A stretch of DNA of 64,000 nucleotides from Prunus persica (Eukaryota; Streptophyta; Magnoliopsida; Rosales; Rosaceae), in contig NC_034010.1 in the NCBI RefSeq assembly GCF_000346465.2, forward strand, positions 5,172,894 through 5,236,893, given 5' to 3'. The position numbers and the translations under genes were made by a program. Positions 35,235-48,470 of the stretch are shown here, piece by piece. The stretch's first letter is position 1, and the number at the start of each line of letters is the position of its first letter. The notes beneath the pieces are model-generated. The model searched no databases and was not told the origin of the DNA. It was given only the letters and a program-made list of their open reading frames with translations.

Positions 35235-36154
35235 GGTCCCTGGACTAGGATCAAACTTTACTTTTTGTCCCTCATATTGCTAAATTGTTATAGTATTACA
35301 TTAATTATGCCTCCACTTTCAGAAATCGTATTTTCCGTCACTTCAGTCAACTTTTTCGTTAAAAATGACGACCTAGCATGAACAAGTTCTAATTGGCATG
35401 GGCAAAAATTTCTTTTCACACAAAAATTTAAAAAATAAATCTCCTCTCTCTCTCTTTGTCTCTCTCTCTCTCTCTCTCTCCAATTTCTTCTTTCCCCATT
35501 CTTCCTAGTGAAAATTTCTTCCCCCCTCCCATTTCTTCTTCTTCCCACCCCCCAACACAACAACACCCAATTCATATATTATTTTTTAAGATTTGAGTAA
35601 TCAAAGCGTCATTCCCTTTGTTTAAAACTGGTCGTCATTTTCATGCCTGGAGCTGGAGGATTAAGTGGACCCATTTTCCTCACAAGATTTAATTGATCTA
35701 ACAAAATCAATAGGACTAGGGACAATATTAATGTTCAAATATGGATATCGGATCTCTCCTCCCCCATGCCCAGATTTGTTCTTCCCCCTCCCGTTCGATA
35801 ACACACATCAAACCCCACACTTAGATTTGTTCCCCCCCTCCCCACCCTATTTCTCTCCCCTATACACATATCAGACCCCACATCCTCCAACAAAACCAAA
35901 CAACAAAATAAATAAAATATAAAAAGCCTCAGAAAGAAAGAAAGCAAAAAAAGAAAGAGAAAAAATTGTCAGTGGCGTCTCTGTTCAATCCAGCACATGA
36001 AAAGACCAATATGCCCTCATTTTTAAAGGAAAAGTTGACTAAGATGACGGAAATGACAATTTCTGAAAGTGGAGGCAAAAATTAAAGTATCACCGTAACA
36101 ATTTAGTAATATAAGGGACGAAAAGTAAAATTTGGTCTTAGTCTAGGGACCTCG
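35235..36154. mobile_element. MULE-like inverted-repeat element
   Basis: About 118 bp at 35235-35352 (GGTCCCTGGACTAGGATCAA onward) recur inverted at about 36033-36154 (reverse complement starts GGTCCCTAGACTAAGACC), roughly 80 percent alike by eye. Shared inner blocks include GCCTCCACTTTCAGAAAT. The interior is CT-rich and non-coding. Long terminal inverted repeats without a gene suggest a non-autonomous Mutator-like element. No clean 9-bp TSD was found, so the exact ends are uncertain. Confidence 0.6.
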
Positions 36155-36693
36155 AAGGAAACATGCATCTAATGCTTAGGAAACTTTAGCCACAGCCTAT
36201 ACAACAAAAACATTATAAAAGGCAGATTCATTTTGTTTATACTAGCTGAACTAAACCTTTTTCATTTTAAACCAAGTATCTTAGCCTAATCTCTTTGAAC
36301 ACAAATAAAAAAGGAAAAAGGGAATAGATCTTTACCCTTGATGACCGTTTTTTGATTTCTCAAGAATGAACACATTTGTTGGAAAGGCCTTTTGTTTCTC
36401 TTGATTTTAACTCCTTCACCTTAAGACTCCAAGATTGGAGTCCTCTACCTCACCACACCAAATGCTCATAGAGATGAAGAGAAGGCAATCAAGAAGTATG
36501 GATACTAGTCTACTTCTTGATTGGACCAATTTTGGTTTATGAAAGATGAGATACAAAGATGATCACTCATCAACCAAAGTAGGAAACCAAAAGCCCTAAC
36601 TAAGTTTTCTCCAACACTTAGCTTATATTGGACAACACAAGAGGCAATTGGGTGGGTATTTAGGGCTTCATTTGGTCCATGGGTCAATGTCAT
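36155..36693. other. Intergenic stretch, no gene
   Basis: Non-coding AT-rich sequence running up to the TSD (GTCAT, 36689-36693) of the next insertion. Confidence 0.4.
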
Positions 36694-37005
36694 TGATCAA
36701 TGCATAATTCTGTATCATTTTGTAGCACACTACCCTATTGTTTGGTTATGTTTTAAAGTAAAACTTGTTCTTTTAATCTATTTTGTGTTTGTTATTTAGT
36801 TTATTGAGCTCTAGGTACCACTTGAGGCATTTGAAGCAAAATGGTGCAAAAATATGCAAAAATTAGAGACTAAGTTAGAAATTCGTTTCGGACTTATCTT
36901 CTTCATCCTAGCTTGGATTAGGCCAAATTACATGTGATTGGAAAGAAGACATTCTAAACTTGAAGATGGTGGGCTCAAAGTTGTCATTTGATTAAGAGAA
37001 ACCCA

Positions 37006-37035
37006 CACTACTACAAAAAAGCAAAAAGACGACGG
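37006..37035 (+). repeat. CACTA left terminal inverted repeat
   Basis: CACTACTACAAAAA is a perfect 14-bp match to the inverted right end, with about 27 of the first 30 positions alike. It is followed at once by a GACGACGG / CCGTCGTG pair able to form a hairpin. Confidence 0.9.
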
Positions 37036-38360
37036 TAAATCACCGTCGTGTATTGGGTTTTTCAATGGTCGTGAAATCCACCGTCATCTTTTCCCTCATA
37101 AACCACGACGCTAAATAACCGTCGTTGTTAAAATATACAACGTCATCAACAAATACAAAACGACGTCTTTGTACTGCAAAAAGATCAAAAAAAAGCAATC
37201 GAGGATGATAATAGACGACCAACTCTCTAAAAAAACCGTCGTTAAAAAGGAAAAATATGACACAGAACAAGGCCGCAAGATAGACATACAACGACGAAAA
37301 TACAAATACGACGACGTTAAATATAATTTTCACGACAATAAAAAATATGACGTCTTTAAATACATTAGAAGACGACGTTATTGATACCTACTACGTCGCA
37401 TACATAAAAACAACCGTCGTAAAATTAATTTTCCACTTCGATTTTTCGATAAAAGATGACGTGGAAATAGTTGTCAGTGTCATTATTTACGACGTATATG
37501 TTTATAGAGTAGACGTTGAAAAACTAAACAACGTCGGTTACAAATATATGAGAGTCGTATTACAAAATTTATACGTCCTATTTTCAGAAACAAACAACGA
37601 CGATAAATATTAGACGTTGTTAAATAAAACAACGTCGGAAAAAATAAAAACAGACGTGTTTAGTCTGCTAAAGTTCTAGAAAATAGTCGAGGATGAGAAT
37701 AGACGACCAACTCAAAAAAATCACCGTCGTTAAAAAGGAAAAATATGACACATATTAAAAGAACAAGGCCGCAAGATATACATACAACGACGACAACTAA
37801 AATACTACGCCGTTAAATATAATTTACATGACAAGAAAAAATATGACGTCTTTAAATACATGAGAAGACGACGTTATTGAAATCTACTACGTCTCTTATT
37901 TACAAAAAACCGTCGTGAAATAAATTTTTCACTTCGATTTTTCTAAAAAAGATGACGTGGAAATAGTTGTCAGTGTCATTATTTACGACGTATACATTTA
38001 TATAGTCGACGTTGTATTTATATGTATTCATTACCACGACGCACTTAATAATATAGACGACGTTGAACTTCTAAACAACGTCGGTTCCAAATAAATGAGA
38101 GCCGTTCCTCTTCGTTTATAAAAGAACTTGCGACGTGAAAAATGTATGATGACGTCGTATTTTTTAACGTTCAGATTATATATCTCGTTTTTTAGACGTC
38201 GGTATTATGGGATTGGAGTCGTGTTATTTTGAATTACATGGCGGTTCTTAATCCTTCCCCGACGTGATATCCTGAATAATTGCTTCACAATAGCGTCGTG
38301 GTTCTCATTGTTACGTTGCTTAAGACGTCGGTAAATATGCTGAATAACTGATTCACAATA
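37021..38360. repeat. ACGACG/CGTCGT repeat field, left end of the CACTA element
   Basis: By eye about 28 copies of ACGACG, CGTCGT, ACGTCG or CGACGT occur in 37021-38160, roughly one per 40 bp, in both orientations. In En/Spm such subterminal repeats bind TNPA and mark the element for excision. Comparable fields occur at 41890-42070, 42610-42910, 43300-43630 and 43900-50190. Confidence 0.85.
37198..38011 (+). repeat. Tandem duplication of ~320 bp in the CACTA left end
   Basis: About 37198-37518 (from CGAGGATGATAATAGACGACC to TTTACGACGTATATG) recurs at about 37686-38011 with small differences. Shared landmarks in order: AAGGCCGCAAGATA, ATACAACGACGA, AATATGACGTCTTTAAATACAT, GATGACGTGGAAATAGTTGT. 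Confidence 0.75.
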
Positions 38361-38449
38361 ACGTCGTGTTTATTTGAACGTAGAAAGTGAAGAAATCGCA
38401 TTACAATATATTACAAAATTAATGTCATACACTGCCAATTACATAAGCA

Positions 38450-41400
38450 TCATTCAATCCATATATCTTCACACCCATCTCGAATATTTTGACCGCCTAA
38501 CTCACCTACCAGTTCATCAAATGTGTCAACATTTGGCATCCCTCTAGTAAATGGCTCACACTCAATTATCACATCACCTAAGACTTCATCACCAATAACA
38601 TCATTATATTCTCTATTAGGCATTGATAACACTACCGACCAACCACGATGCATCGGGTCGTCAACAAAAAATATTTGTTTGACTTGAGAAGCCAAAACAA
38701 ATTGGTCATTCCTATGTCCAATTTTACTCAAATCTACAAGGGTAAATCCAAGTTCGTCGACTACAAGACCAGAACTATCTATCCAATCACACCTAAAGAC
38801 TGGGATTGTAAACTTTTGGTAGTCAAGGTCCCAAATTTCTTGAATGACACCATAGAAACCCATATTTGAGAGAATTGGGTTTTTATCCTTGGCACTAGCA
38901 ACTTGCATGGTATGTGCAAGTAAATAAACTCCACTATTTTGAGTTGTCCACACATCATCTTGTGCCTTGATATTGAATTTAATACCTTTAATAAGATAGC
39001 TCCTATATAATGGCACTGACATGTTTGGACCAGCTGCTAGCCACCTTAAATTTTCTGATACGCCATGATTGTCTTCCTCAAGTTCACTTTGAACCTGCAA
39101 ATTAATCATATCTTAATTCAATCTAACATATAAATAAGAAGAAAATTAAAAGAGAAATATGTTATTCAACAACATATACCTTGAAGCGTAGCCATTGAAT
39201 GAAAGTGCTATTGTGCTTATCCTGCAGCCACTTTGTTCTCTTTCTAAATTTTGGATAAGCAGTCTTGATGTGAATCATATGTTGCCTACATGACACGAAA
39301 AATTCAAGCATTACGGTCCTAAATATAGAAGATAAATATAAGAAATAATTTAAAATGGAAACTTAAAGAATAAAGCTCATACGTACTCGATATAAGGTAG
39401 GACTTCCTCCGTATTCTCCAAGACATATAGATGTGCTTGATTCAACAGGTCCTGATCAACTACGCTGACTGTGCAACCTGATAATGGCTTTGAAAGTCCC
39501 ATCTTTTGGCTTGAAGGCACTCCAACTGTACTAACATCAGATAAATGCTGAGTACAACACTCTACCGCTTCTTCAGCTATATACCGCTCAGCAATGCAAC
39601 CTTCGGGACGAGTACGATTCTGAACATACCCCTTCAGCACTTTCATATATCTTTCAAACGGATACATCCACCTAAAATATACTGGCCCACATAGACGAAC
39701 TTCTCTGACAAGATGTACTACTAGATGAACCATGATATCAAAGAATGAAGGGGGAAAGTACTTCTCAAGCAAACACAGAGTAACTACTACATCTTCTTCC
39801 AACTTATCTAGCTTGGAAACATCAACAGTCTTTGCACATATAGCATTGAAGAAGAAGCACAAACGAGTTATTGCATACCTTGCAGGCTTCTCCAAAACAG
39901 AACGAATTGCCACAGGGAGCAATTGTTGCATTAAGGTATGACAATCATGTGATTTAAGGCCAAGAAGTCTTAAATCTTGTAAAGATACAAGATTTTTAAT
40001 ATTTGAAGAATAACCTTCAGGGACCTTCATACCATAGAAAGAATTGCAAACCTCTCTCTTCTCTGCTCTTGACAAATTCCAAGGCCCAGGAGGCAAACGA
40101 GTACGTCTTTCTCCATACTAGGGTTGCAAATCAGTTTTGACCCCCATGTTCAATAAATCTAATCGAGCAGCAATCCCATCTTTATTTTTTCCAGGGATTT
40201 CCAGCAATGTACCAATGATACTATCACAAACATTCTTCTCAATGTGCATAACATCTAGGGCATGCCTCACAGGAAGGTATTTCCAATACTCGAGATCAAA
40301 GAATATTGACTTCTTCTTCCAATAAACTCTGTCACCATTTTCAACCATATGCAGCACTTCTTCTCCGGTTAATGGCTCGGGAGGTATGCCATATTCAGGT
40401 TTCCCATTAAAAGCTGCACGTTGCCTTCTATATGGATGATTGATTGGTAACCATTTCTATGCCCAATGTAACAAATTTTGTGGCCATTTTTCAACCTGTG
40501 ACTAGGTGTATCATCGCCGCATATTGGACAAGCTTTATATCCTTTAACAACACAACCAGATAAGTTTCCATAGGCGGGGAAATCATTAATTGTCCACATT
40601 AATGCAGCTCTGAGTGTAAAGTATTCTCCATTATGTGCATCATACACTCCTCTAATCCCATCCCACAAAGATTTTAAATCATCAATCAAAGGCTCCAAGT
40701 AGACGTCTATATCATTTCCGGGTTGTTTAGGACCGGAAATCAATAAGGTTAACATCATGAACTTTCGTTTCATGCACAGCCATGGAGGGAGATTATATGT
40801 AACTAAGATAACCGGCCAACAACTATATCTGCTACTTAGAGAACTGTGGGGATTGAATCCATCAGATGAAAGAGCCAATCTCAAGTTTCTCGGCTCATTA
40901 CCAAACTCAGGCCATTTATCATCAAGAAGTTTCCAAGACGGGGAATCCGCCGGATGAGACATCTGACCGTCAATTGATTTTCTAGCAGCATGCCAAGTCA
41001 AACTCTTAGCTGTCTCATGTGATTGAAACATCCTTTTAAACCTTGGAATTGGAGGAAAATACCACACCACCTTCGCTGGCACACCCTCTTTCAAGATTGA
41101 ATCTTTGCCTTCCTTCCACCTTGAGATACCACAAGTAGGACAATTAGTTGAATCCTCATACTCCTTCCTATACAAGATGCAATCATTGGGGCATGCGTGC
41201 ATTTTCTCATAACTCAGCCCCAATGCACACAAAGTCTTTTTAGCCTCATACATAGAGGTTGGTATTGTATTTCCTTCTGGAAGCAAATCGCCTTGAAGTA
41301 TCAATAATTCTGTAAAACAGACATCACTCATCCCATGTTTTGCCTTCAAATTATACAACTTCACTAATGCCGATAACTTCGTGTACTTTCTACAACCAGG

Positions 41401-41787
41401 GTACACTGGTTGATCTCCATCCCCAATCACATTGGCAAACTCATACGGATCGGAACCAAAATCATTATCATCCATATCAATTTCTTCAGACACAAAACTG
41501 TACCTACTATGGCCATCATCTTCTTCAACATTTCTACTAGCATTAGTAGTTGCTTCCCAAGGTTCTCCGTGAAATGTCCAATTCTTATAGCTTTGGTCAA
41601 TTCCATTAAAGTATAAGTGATCCCTTATAATTCCAACCCCAAACAACTTCAAATTAACACATTTAACACATGGACAACGGATATGTGTTGTAGTTAGAAG
41701 ATTTTCTACAGCAAAGTTCAAAAATGCTTCCACCCCAAACTCATATGCCTTCGATCTTCTATCCGAGTGCATCCATGACTTATCCAT
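38450..41787 (-). pseudogene. TNP2-type CACTA transposase (two lesions)
   Basis: Exons (minus): 41787-39387, 39285-39180, 39094-38450. The start is the ATG of MDKSWM, the usual beginning of the transposase-associated domain, and not the in-frame GTG just upstream. Order: DKSWM domain; transposase_21-type core (GISRWKEGKDSI, VVWYFPPIPRFKRMF, MSHPADSPSW, FGNEPRNLRLALSSDGFNP, CVVKGYKACPICGDDT); LEYWKYLPVRHALDVMHIEKNVCDSI; a DUF4218-like part (PSFFDIMVHLVVHLVREVR, GPVYFRWMYPFERYMK); and a DUF4216-like last exon (WDLDYQKFTIPVFRCDWID). A 1-nt deletion at about 40451-40456 and a TAG at 40120-40118 interrupt exon 1; exon lengths fit a single lost base. Otherwise complete, so decay is recent. It would cut and rejoin the element ends. 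Confidence 0.88.
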
Positions 41788-42417
41788 CTCCGACACTATA
41801 ACCTATTATCTATAATAAAGTGAAAATACAGGCAATGACCATCACTATAGCAGATTATACAAAGATCTAATAGCAAGTAATACACAACAGAGACGACGGG
41901 TTTTAAACAAAAACAGACGTATTTGGCATATATAGACGACGGATTTTCAACAGACATCGTCTAATATAAGTAATACAAACGACGGTTTATGAAAACACCG
42001 TCGTGTATAAGTAATACAACGACGGTTTTTTCATAAACCGTCGTGTAATCGTCGTCGTATGCCTAAAAAGGCGTCGTGTCTCAGTTTATTTTCAAGAACC
42101 CAAAACCCATTAAGAACACAACATATATATGAAACCAAGCAAGAAAACAACATATACATGAAACCAAGCATGAAAACAATAAATCCATTCCCAATTCAAC
42201 ATAACATAGGGTGATTAAAAGATCCGACAAAATTAAATCCATTCCCAATTCAACATAACAGATAATGTAATCCATGAACCCATTAAACAGAAAATCCATG
42301 AACCCATACTTATAAGCACATTATTAACAGATCGCAAAGCATATACCTAAAACCCTTTAACAAAACAACCTAATATCATTCAATGAATTTACAAGGGGAA
42401 GATAGGGTTTGTACTTA

Positions 42418-42530
42418 CAGGTTGGACGAGCTCACAGATTCGACGGAGCAGAAGTGACAGAGCAACTTTTAATTAGAGCAGAAGTGAGAGAGCGAAATGT
42501 TATGTTGCGCGAAATCTGAAAATTTTAGGG
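42418..42530 (-). promoter_or_regulatory. 5' leader exon of the TNP2-type gene
   Basis: A GAGCTCGTCCAACCT|GTAAGT donor on the minus strand gives an exon end at about 42418. A TTATAG acceptor just before the MDKSWM start suggests a leader intron of about 0.6 kb filled with ACGACG motifs. The transcription start is not defined. Confidence 0.35.
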
Positions 42531-43748
42531 TTCAGGGTTAGAAGAATAAGATTAAGAGCCAAATATAAAAAAATTTAGGACGCGCGAAAATTTTTAGAGC
42601 GCGCGCTCTTTAAAACGTCGAAAGAAAAACCATGGCGAAAGTTCTACAAGAACCGACGTAAATGTAATATTCCACGACGGAAACACTGAACGTAACGCCG
42701 TTTATTTTGACGCTTCATTTTTCGGAATAATTTTAAATATTTTGATATAAAGACGACTGAAAAACCACGTCGGAATTAAGAAATTGAAAACGTTGTAAAT
42801 TATAATACACGACTTACATATTAAAATGACGTCGTCTAAAGTAGAAACCATGTCGGATAATTTACTGCATGACGTAACATATGTATTCCACGACTCAACC
42901 ACCGTCGTTAACAATTAATACCCTAAACCCTTAAAACTAAATTATATAATTTTAAAAATTAAGTTTATAAAAGGGTTTATGGTTTTACAGCCTAATATAT
43001 ACCCTAGACTACCCAAAAATTATACTTTAAAAATAAACCCCAATAAATAACAACCCTAATCTCTAAACCCTAGACTCTAAACCCTAAACCATAAAACTAG
43101 AAGTGATTTTATGACTCATCAAAACAATTTTGTTTTGGATGTTCATTTTAAATTTTTGTTATTCAAAATGAATTTTTTCAAGGTTTAGGGGGAAGAAAAT
43201 ATATCAATGACTTCATAGGAGTTGACTTTGCATTTTTCTGATTTATTTTAAATTTATTTTGAATATTTTGATATAAAAATAATAAAATATTCTTATCACA
43301 ACAACAAACCACGTCGGTGTTAATAAATTGTAGACGTTGTAAATTCTAATAGACGTCTAAGTTGTTAAAATGACGTCGTTTAAATGAGAAACGATGGCGG
43401 ATATTTAACTATCCGACGTAAAATATATATTCCTCGACTTAACCGCTGTCGTTACAAAGTACTACCCTGAACCCTTAAGAAATTGAAGACGTTGTAAACC
43501 ATAAACGACTCCATTGTTCAAAGAACGTCGTCTAAATATCCTTTTACGTCGGATTTGTTTAAAACGAAACCACAAAAAACGACGGCTTTTGACTTTATTA
43601 CGTCGTTGGAAAATTATTACACGTCGGTAACGCATTTTGTATGTTTGTTTTTGTTTTTACATTAAGAAAACCTCAACAAATTTTTACATTATATATTATA
43701 GACAAAATTTGTACATTATAGATAAATATCAAGTGTTCAATAATTCCC

Positions 43749-46700
43749 CTATTCCAGTTGAAGGCAAACAAACTCTGCCCATTCATTCCGGACTTCATCA
43801 ATTGCTTCTTGGGGGTATGGCTCTTCCTGTTTTCCCTTCGCATACTGCATAAAAACAATGACTATTAGAGTTTATAAATAAAAGGAAATTCAATCACAGA
43901 CGACCATAACCGACGTAGTATATCTATTCAACGACGGTAATTTTACATGACCGTCGTTGATAATATAAAAAACGACGTAAAATGTTTGAAGGTTATTTCT
44001 TCTTACCATCTTCTCAAACCCCAAGGAAGGATCCATGATGATGTCCTTCATGAAGCGCATCACGTAATACCCGCATTCGACATTGCTGGGTTGCTTTGGT
44101 GTGCCTGACAGAGTTTTCCAAATGACTGCCTTACGGCCTGATCTGGCTATGTGGGAATTATAAATTTTTATGGCACTGTTCACGATGTTTTTGGCCTCTT
44201 CATCGACCACACGATTTCCTGGCAGAGGATCCAGAAAATAGACTGTTTCCCTCTTTGCTCTTACAATCAGCAAGATCCAATGACGACTGCACAAAATTAA
44301 TATAAAAACGACGGTTATTTACAAAAACGACGTATTATAATATTTCACACGACGAAATAAAGTAGCAATCGACGACAGTATATATTTATCACGACGATAA
44401 ATAACTATCGACGTGGTTAGTCGTTTCAAACGACTCAATAAAATAAAACACCGACGTGGTTAGTTTATACGCTGTCATTTATTGAAAATCATAAAAATAA
44501 AATCATGTTAAGGAGACTAACCCTGGATTGTAAGGCATCAGGAAAATCTGTTCACCGTCAGTCTTCTGAAGTCGTGATGCTACCAGTCGTGATCTGTCAG
44601 CTATTGTGCCAGAGCTGGTACTAACTGTAGCAGGGTCGATAAAGCCAACCATTGTGCACATATTTGCTTTTTTTAAAACATCGTGTAAGTACCTAAATAT
44701 ATAAAATAATATAAACAAGTCAGCGCAAAAACAACACACGACGGTTATGTATAACAAAACGACGTATTATAAGGTTTCACACGACGTACTGAAATAGACA
44801 ACGACGTTATAATAAATTTATCACGACGGTACATACTAACGACGTGGTTAGTTAGTTAAGACGACACAATAAATAAACCAACGACGTATTATTTTAGAAT
44901 GACAAACCTCATATGTACAGCAATGACTGTAGCTCCTATTTCCTCCATGCCTGCAAATTGTGTAATATCTTCAGGCAGGAGGAAGGTATCGTGCTCTAGA
45001 CCAAAGATCTCCTTATCAATTGTAAAGTGCAGGGTCTTATCCTGAGGCCCGAGTGTCGTTTCCACATAACGACAAAGGGTTTGTAAAGAAGATGGCGCCT
45101 CCATATTTGAATAATCAACAACTTTATTAACCTGTTTAAAGAAATAAAAAAAATGACGTGGTAATTCAATAAAAACGACGGTTTAAGGAATAAAACGTCG
45201 TCTGAAAACAATTTAAACGACGGTGAAAAAACCGTCGTGGTGAATTATTTATTACGTCTTAGAAAACAAGTCCGCCGTCTAAGTTGTAAACAAATGACGG
45301 TCTAAAGAAAAATATCGACGTCTGGAATTTTGAAAAACAAATAAAAAAGGCAAAGTTATGTGAACATACCTGGTCGTCATCTTCTTTCTGCTTTTCATCT
45401 TGTTTTTCTTCTTTATTCTCTTCATCTATGACGTCGGGAATGATTAACTCCGTCGTCTAAAAACCACAAAGTTTTAAAAATAACGACGTTTAATGGCGTG
45501 TAAAACAAGTAAACTAAATACGACGTGGTATTGAAATACAAACGACGGTTTATTTTTAACATCGTCGTGGTATGTATTTCAAACGACGGTTTTATTAATA
45601 ATAACGACGTCTAATGGTTTTTAAAAAAACAGAGAATTCAAAGTTCAGATATGTTACCTTTTCTTTCTGATGTTTCCCATTTTTGGCAGTATCATCCTCA
45701 AAATGCTGGGATCTCACATCACCTCCAGAGCAGCTTGCTTTGTCAGACATTGGATTTTTGGGACTTTGGCTAATTCTGGGTTTAAGCATGCTTGGATCAA
45801 AATTGGGAATTAATTGGGAAAGCTGACTCAGGAAATGCTCCCTCTCAGCCTCTACCAATTGTTTCGTTCTAGCCTCCATCCTTAAAGCCTCTTCCCTTGC
45901 CTTAGCCTCCATCTTTTTAGTCTCTTCTTGAAGGAGAACTCTTAAACTGTCCTTCAAATGGTCGTCAAAGCTCACTCTCTGTGGTTTGGGTAAATTGAAA
46001 TATTGCCTTGGTGAGATCCCAGCACCTACTCCTCTGACTCTGCCTGGATGCTCGGGGCCCAAAGCCATGGTCAGCACATCATTGCTGCCATCTACTCTGA
46101 CTTTGCCTTCCGAGACTTGTTTCTGCAATTCATCCTAAAAAAAGATAAACAAAAAAACACACGACGGTTATTTATGTACAAACGACGTATTATATAATTT
46201 CACACGACGCAATAACGTATAAACCGACGTTATTATAACTTATCACGACGGTAGTTATACCGACGTGGTTATTTATTTAAAACGACGAAATGAATAAACA
46301 ACCGACGTCTTATGCTATAATTAAAGATAACAGAGTAGTGATTCCTATTTAGACCGTTAACGACGTTTTTAAAAAATTTTCGACGTGGTAATATCATTCA
46401 CACGACGCGAAAATGAACCACCGACGTCTTATGCTGTAATTACAGAAAACATAGTAGTGATTCCTATTTAGACCTTTAACGACGTTTTTAAAAACTTTTC
46501 GACGTGGTAATATCATTCACACGACGAAAAATATAACATACGACGTAATAAGAATAATTCACAGTTTAATAAAAATTTAAAACAGAGTGATAGTAGGCTT
46601 ACAATTAATTTTGCTTTCTCTGCCACCTTTGGATCAGGGATGTTACCATGTTTGTCCTGTCTAGCTCTCTTCCATAAGGTAGATCGATCAATTTCTACCC

Positions 46701-47424
46701 CAGGCATGGTTTCCTCCAATTGATCCTCCAATCCAGCATATCCTTTTCGAGACAATCGATGATTGTACTCGAGTTTCTCCCTAATCTGTGCATGTTGAGA
46801 ATGCACAGACTCAAAATCTTTGGATAGCCTTGAAGCTACAAAGGCATCCCATTGTGCTTTCTCTATGAATTTATATGTTTCAGGGGGTTGGCTTAATTTC
46901 TCCCTGTCATTGGTGTATGGAAGGATATAATGCCTCGTTAGTGTAGACTTGAAATCCTTCCATTTCTTGGCAGCAGAAGCTAAGACAGAGCTCTTGCCCC
47001 CTTGACCTACTACAAAAGCAATGTCAACTGCTTCCCAAATCTGCTCCTTTATATCCTTGGGGATTTGAGCCCATTTCAAGTCCACAAGTGGGACTCTGGA
47101 GCGTGCCAACACACCAATATAGGACTGCATCTCACTGTGTGCTTGGCCAATTCCTTTCCCCCTTTTATTGTACTCAACAATTGACCTCAGTTTCTGAAGT
47201 TTTCTCTTCACAACACGAGGCATTGTGCTCATACCTCGACCAGCCTTTGAATCATCAGAGATTGTTGTCGCGCTGGTTGGTTCTGTATCAGCAGATGATG
47301 AAGCAAACTTCATCTTCTTCGAAGACTTCATTATCTTCGAAGACTTCTCTTGAGGAGGTACTTGCTCCTTACCTCCATTTTTGTTGGAGCCAGAATCCTT
47401 ACTTTGGTCTTGGTGAGAAACCAT
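43749..47424 (-). CDS. TNPA-like protein fused to a Ulp1/SENP cysteine protease
   Basis: Exons (minus): 47424-46603, 46134-45658, 45456-45370, 45131-44908, 44692-44522, 44286-44007, 43844-43749. All are GT/AG, phases agree, and the sum is 719 codons (718 residues) with no lesion. Exon 1 resembles plant En/Spm transposase_24/TNPA-type proteins (KRKLQKLRSIVEYNKRGKG, VPLVDLKWAQIPKDIKEQIW, AAKKWKDFKSTLTRHY). Exon 2 is a charged helical part (EAKAREEALRMEARTKQLVE). The C-terminal third is a C48-family protease: His596 in RHWILLIV, Asp613 in YFLDPLPG, Gln659 and Cys665 in KQPSNVECGYYV, spaced as in Ulp1. TNPA binds subterminal repeats; Ulp1 enzymes remove SUMO or related tags. A desumoylating or self-cleaving role is inference. 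The start is the first ATG after a leader splice (acceptor, exon resumes at 47438); an upstream in-frame TTG was not chosen. Confidence 0.85.
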
Positions 47425-48470
47425 TTTTACAGACAAAACTGCAAGTGAAAATATTTCAAGAAAAGATTAAGAACACAAACGACGGTTATTAATAAAAGAC
47501 GACGTATGATATGATTTTAAACGACGCAATGAAATAATATCAGACGTAATAAATGTTTAAAACCAAGGTAATTAAACAACGACGAAATAATTAACTACAA
47601 ACGACGTAATAATAAACTATAAACGACGGAATATTTATATAACGTCGTGGTATTGATGTTCACACGACGTCAGTAGTAATATACCGTCGTCTATATAAGG
47701 ATCCAAAACCCTTCTTTCTTTCTCTGTGAATGTTTGATTGCAGATTTGATTTTTCTGAACCATGGTTTTTGTTTTCTAATTTGATAAAATACAAGGCCAA
47801 GAAAGAAATTTTTGGAATCTTATATAGACGACGGTATTTTAATATGACGTCGTGGTATTAACATTCACACGACGTAAAACAATAAGATACTGTCGTCTAT
47901 ATTAGATACCAACCCTAATTTCTTTTTCTTTATATTTTATCAAATTAGAGAAAAACAAAAACCATTGTTCAGAGAAATCAAACCTGCAATTAAACAAGCA
48001 AATAAAAAAAAGACTATAATTTTAAAAACAACTTTGTCAATTTTCAGACGACGCTAGAACGACTGACGAACCGTCGTGGTCTACATATTTAACCACGTAA
48101 ATAAGAAGCTACCGTCGTCTTATTTAGTTGAGGTAGTTGTCTTCAAAGTTGGAAACTTTCCCTCTTTGTCTGTATATTTTTTCGAACTTGGAAAGAAGTA
48201 AAATGATTTTGGCCAGAAAAAAGGTAAAAAGATTTTTCAAACAAAAAACGTATGAGCATGCAAAACAGCAACCAAAATAGTGAAAATGAAAGCTTACCTT
48301 TTGCGTGCAATGAAAGCAAGAGGAAGACGATCGATGTTTAAGTTCAGAGACGACGAAGAAGACGAGAGGAAGACGATGAGATACTCTGAAAGTGCTCTGA
48401 CAAGGAAAAAAGTCTAAAAGTTTTCTCTGGGAGATTGAAATTTTTAATCGGGTTTGGAAACATTGCATGT
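47425..48470 (-). promoter_or_regulatory. Spliced 5' leader and promoter region of the TNPA/Ulp1 gene
   Basis: A leader exon ending at 48298 (GCAAAAG|GTAAGC) joins 47438-47425 through an 858-bp intron holding many ACGACG motifs. The leader runs up to about 48430 and is CT-rich. The promoter should lie to its right, within the repeat-dense end of the element, as in En/Spm where TNPA sites overlap the promoter. Confidence 0.45.

Noticed and set aside
43040..43100. CCCTAAA-like run resembling telomeric repeats
   Set aside because: Only a few degenerate units mixed with other AT-rich sequence inside the CACTA element; not an interstitial telomere array.
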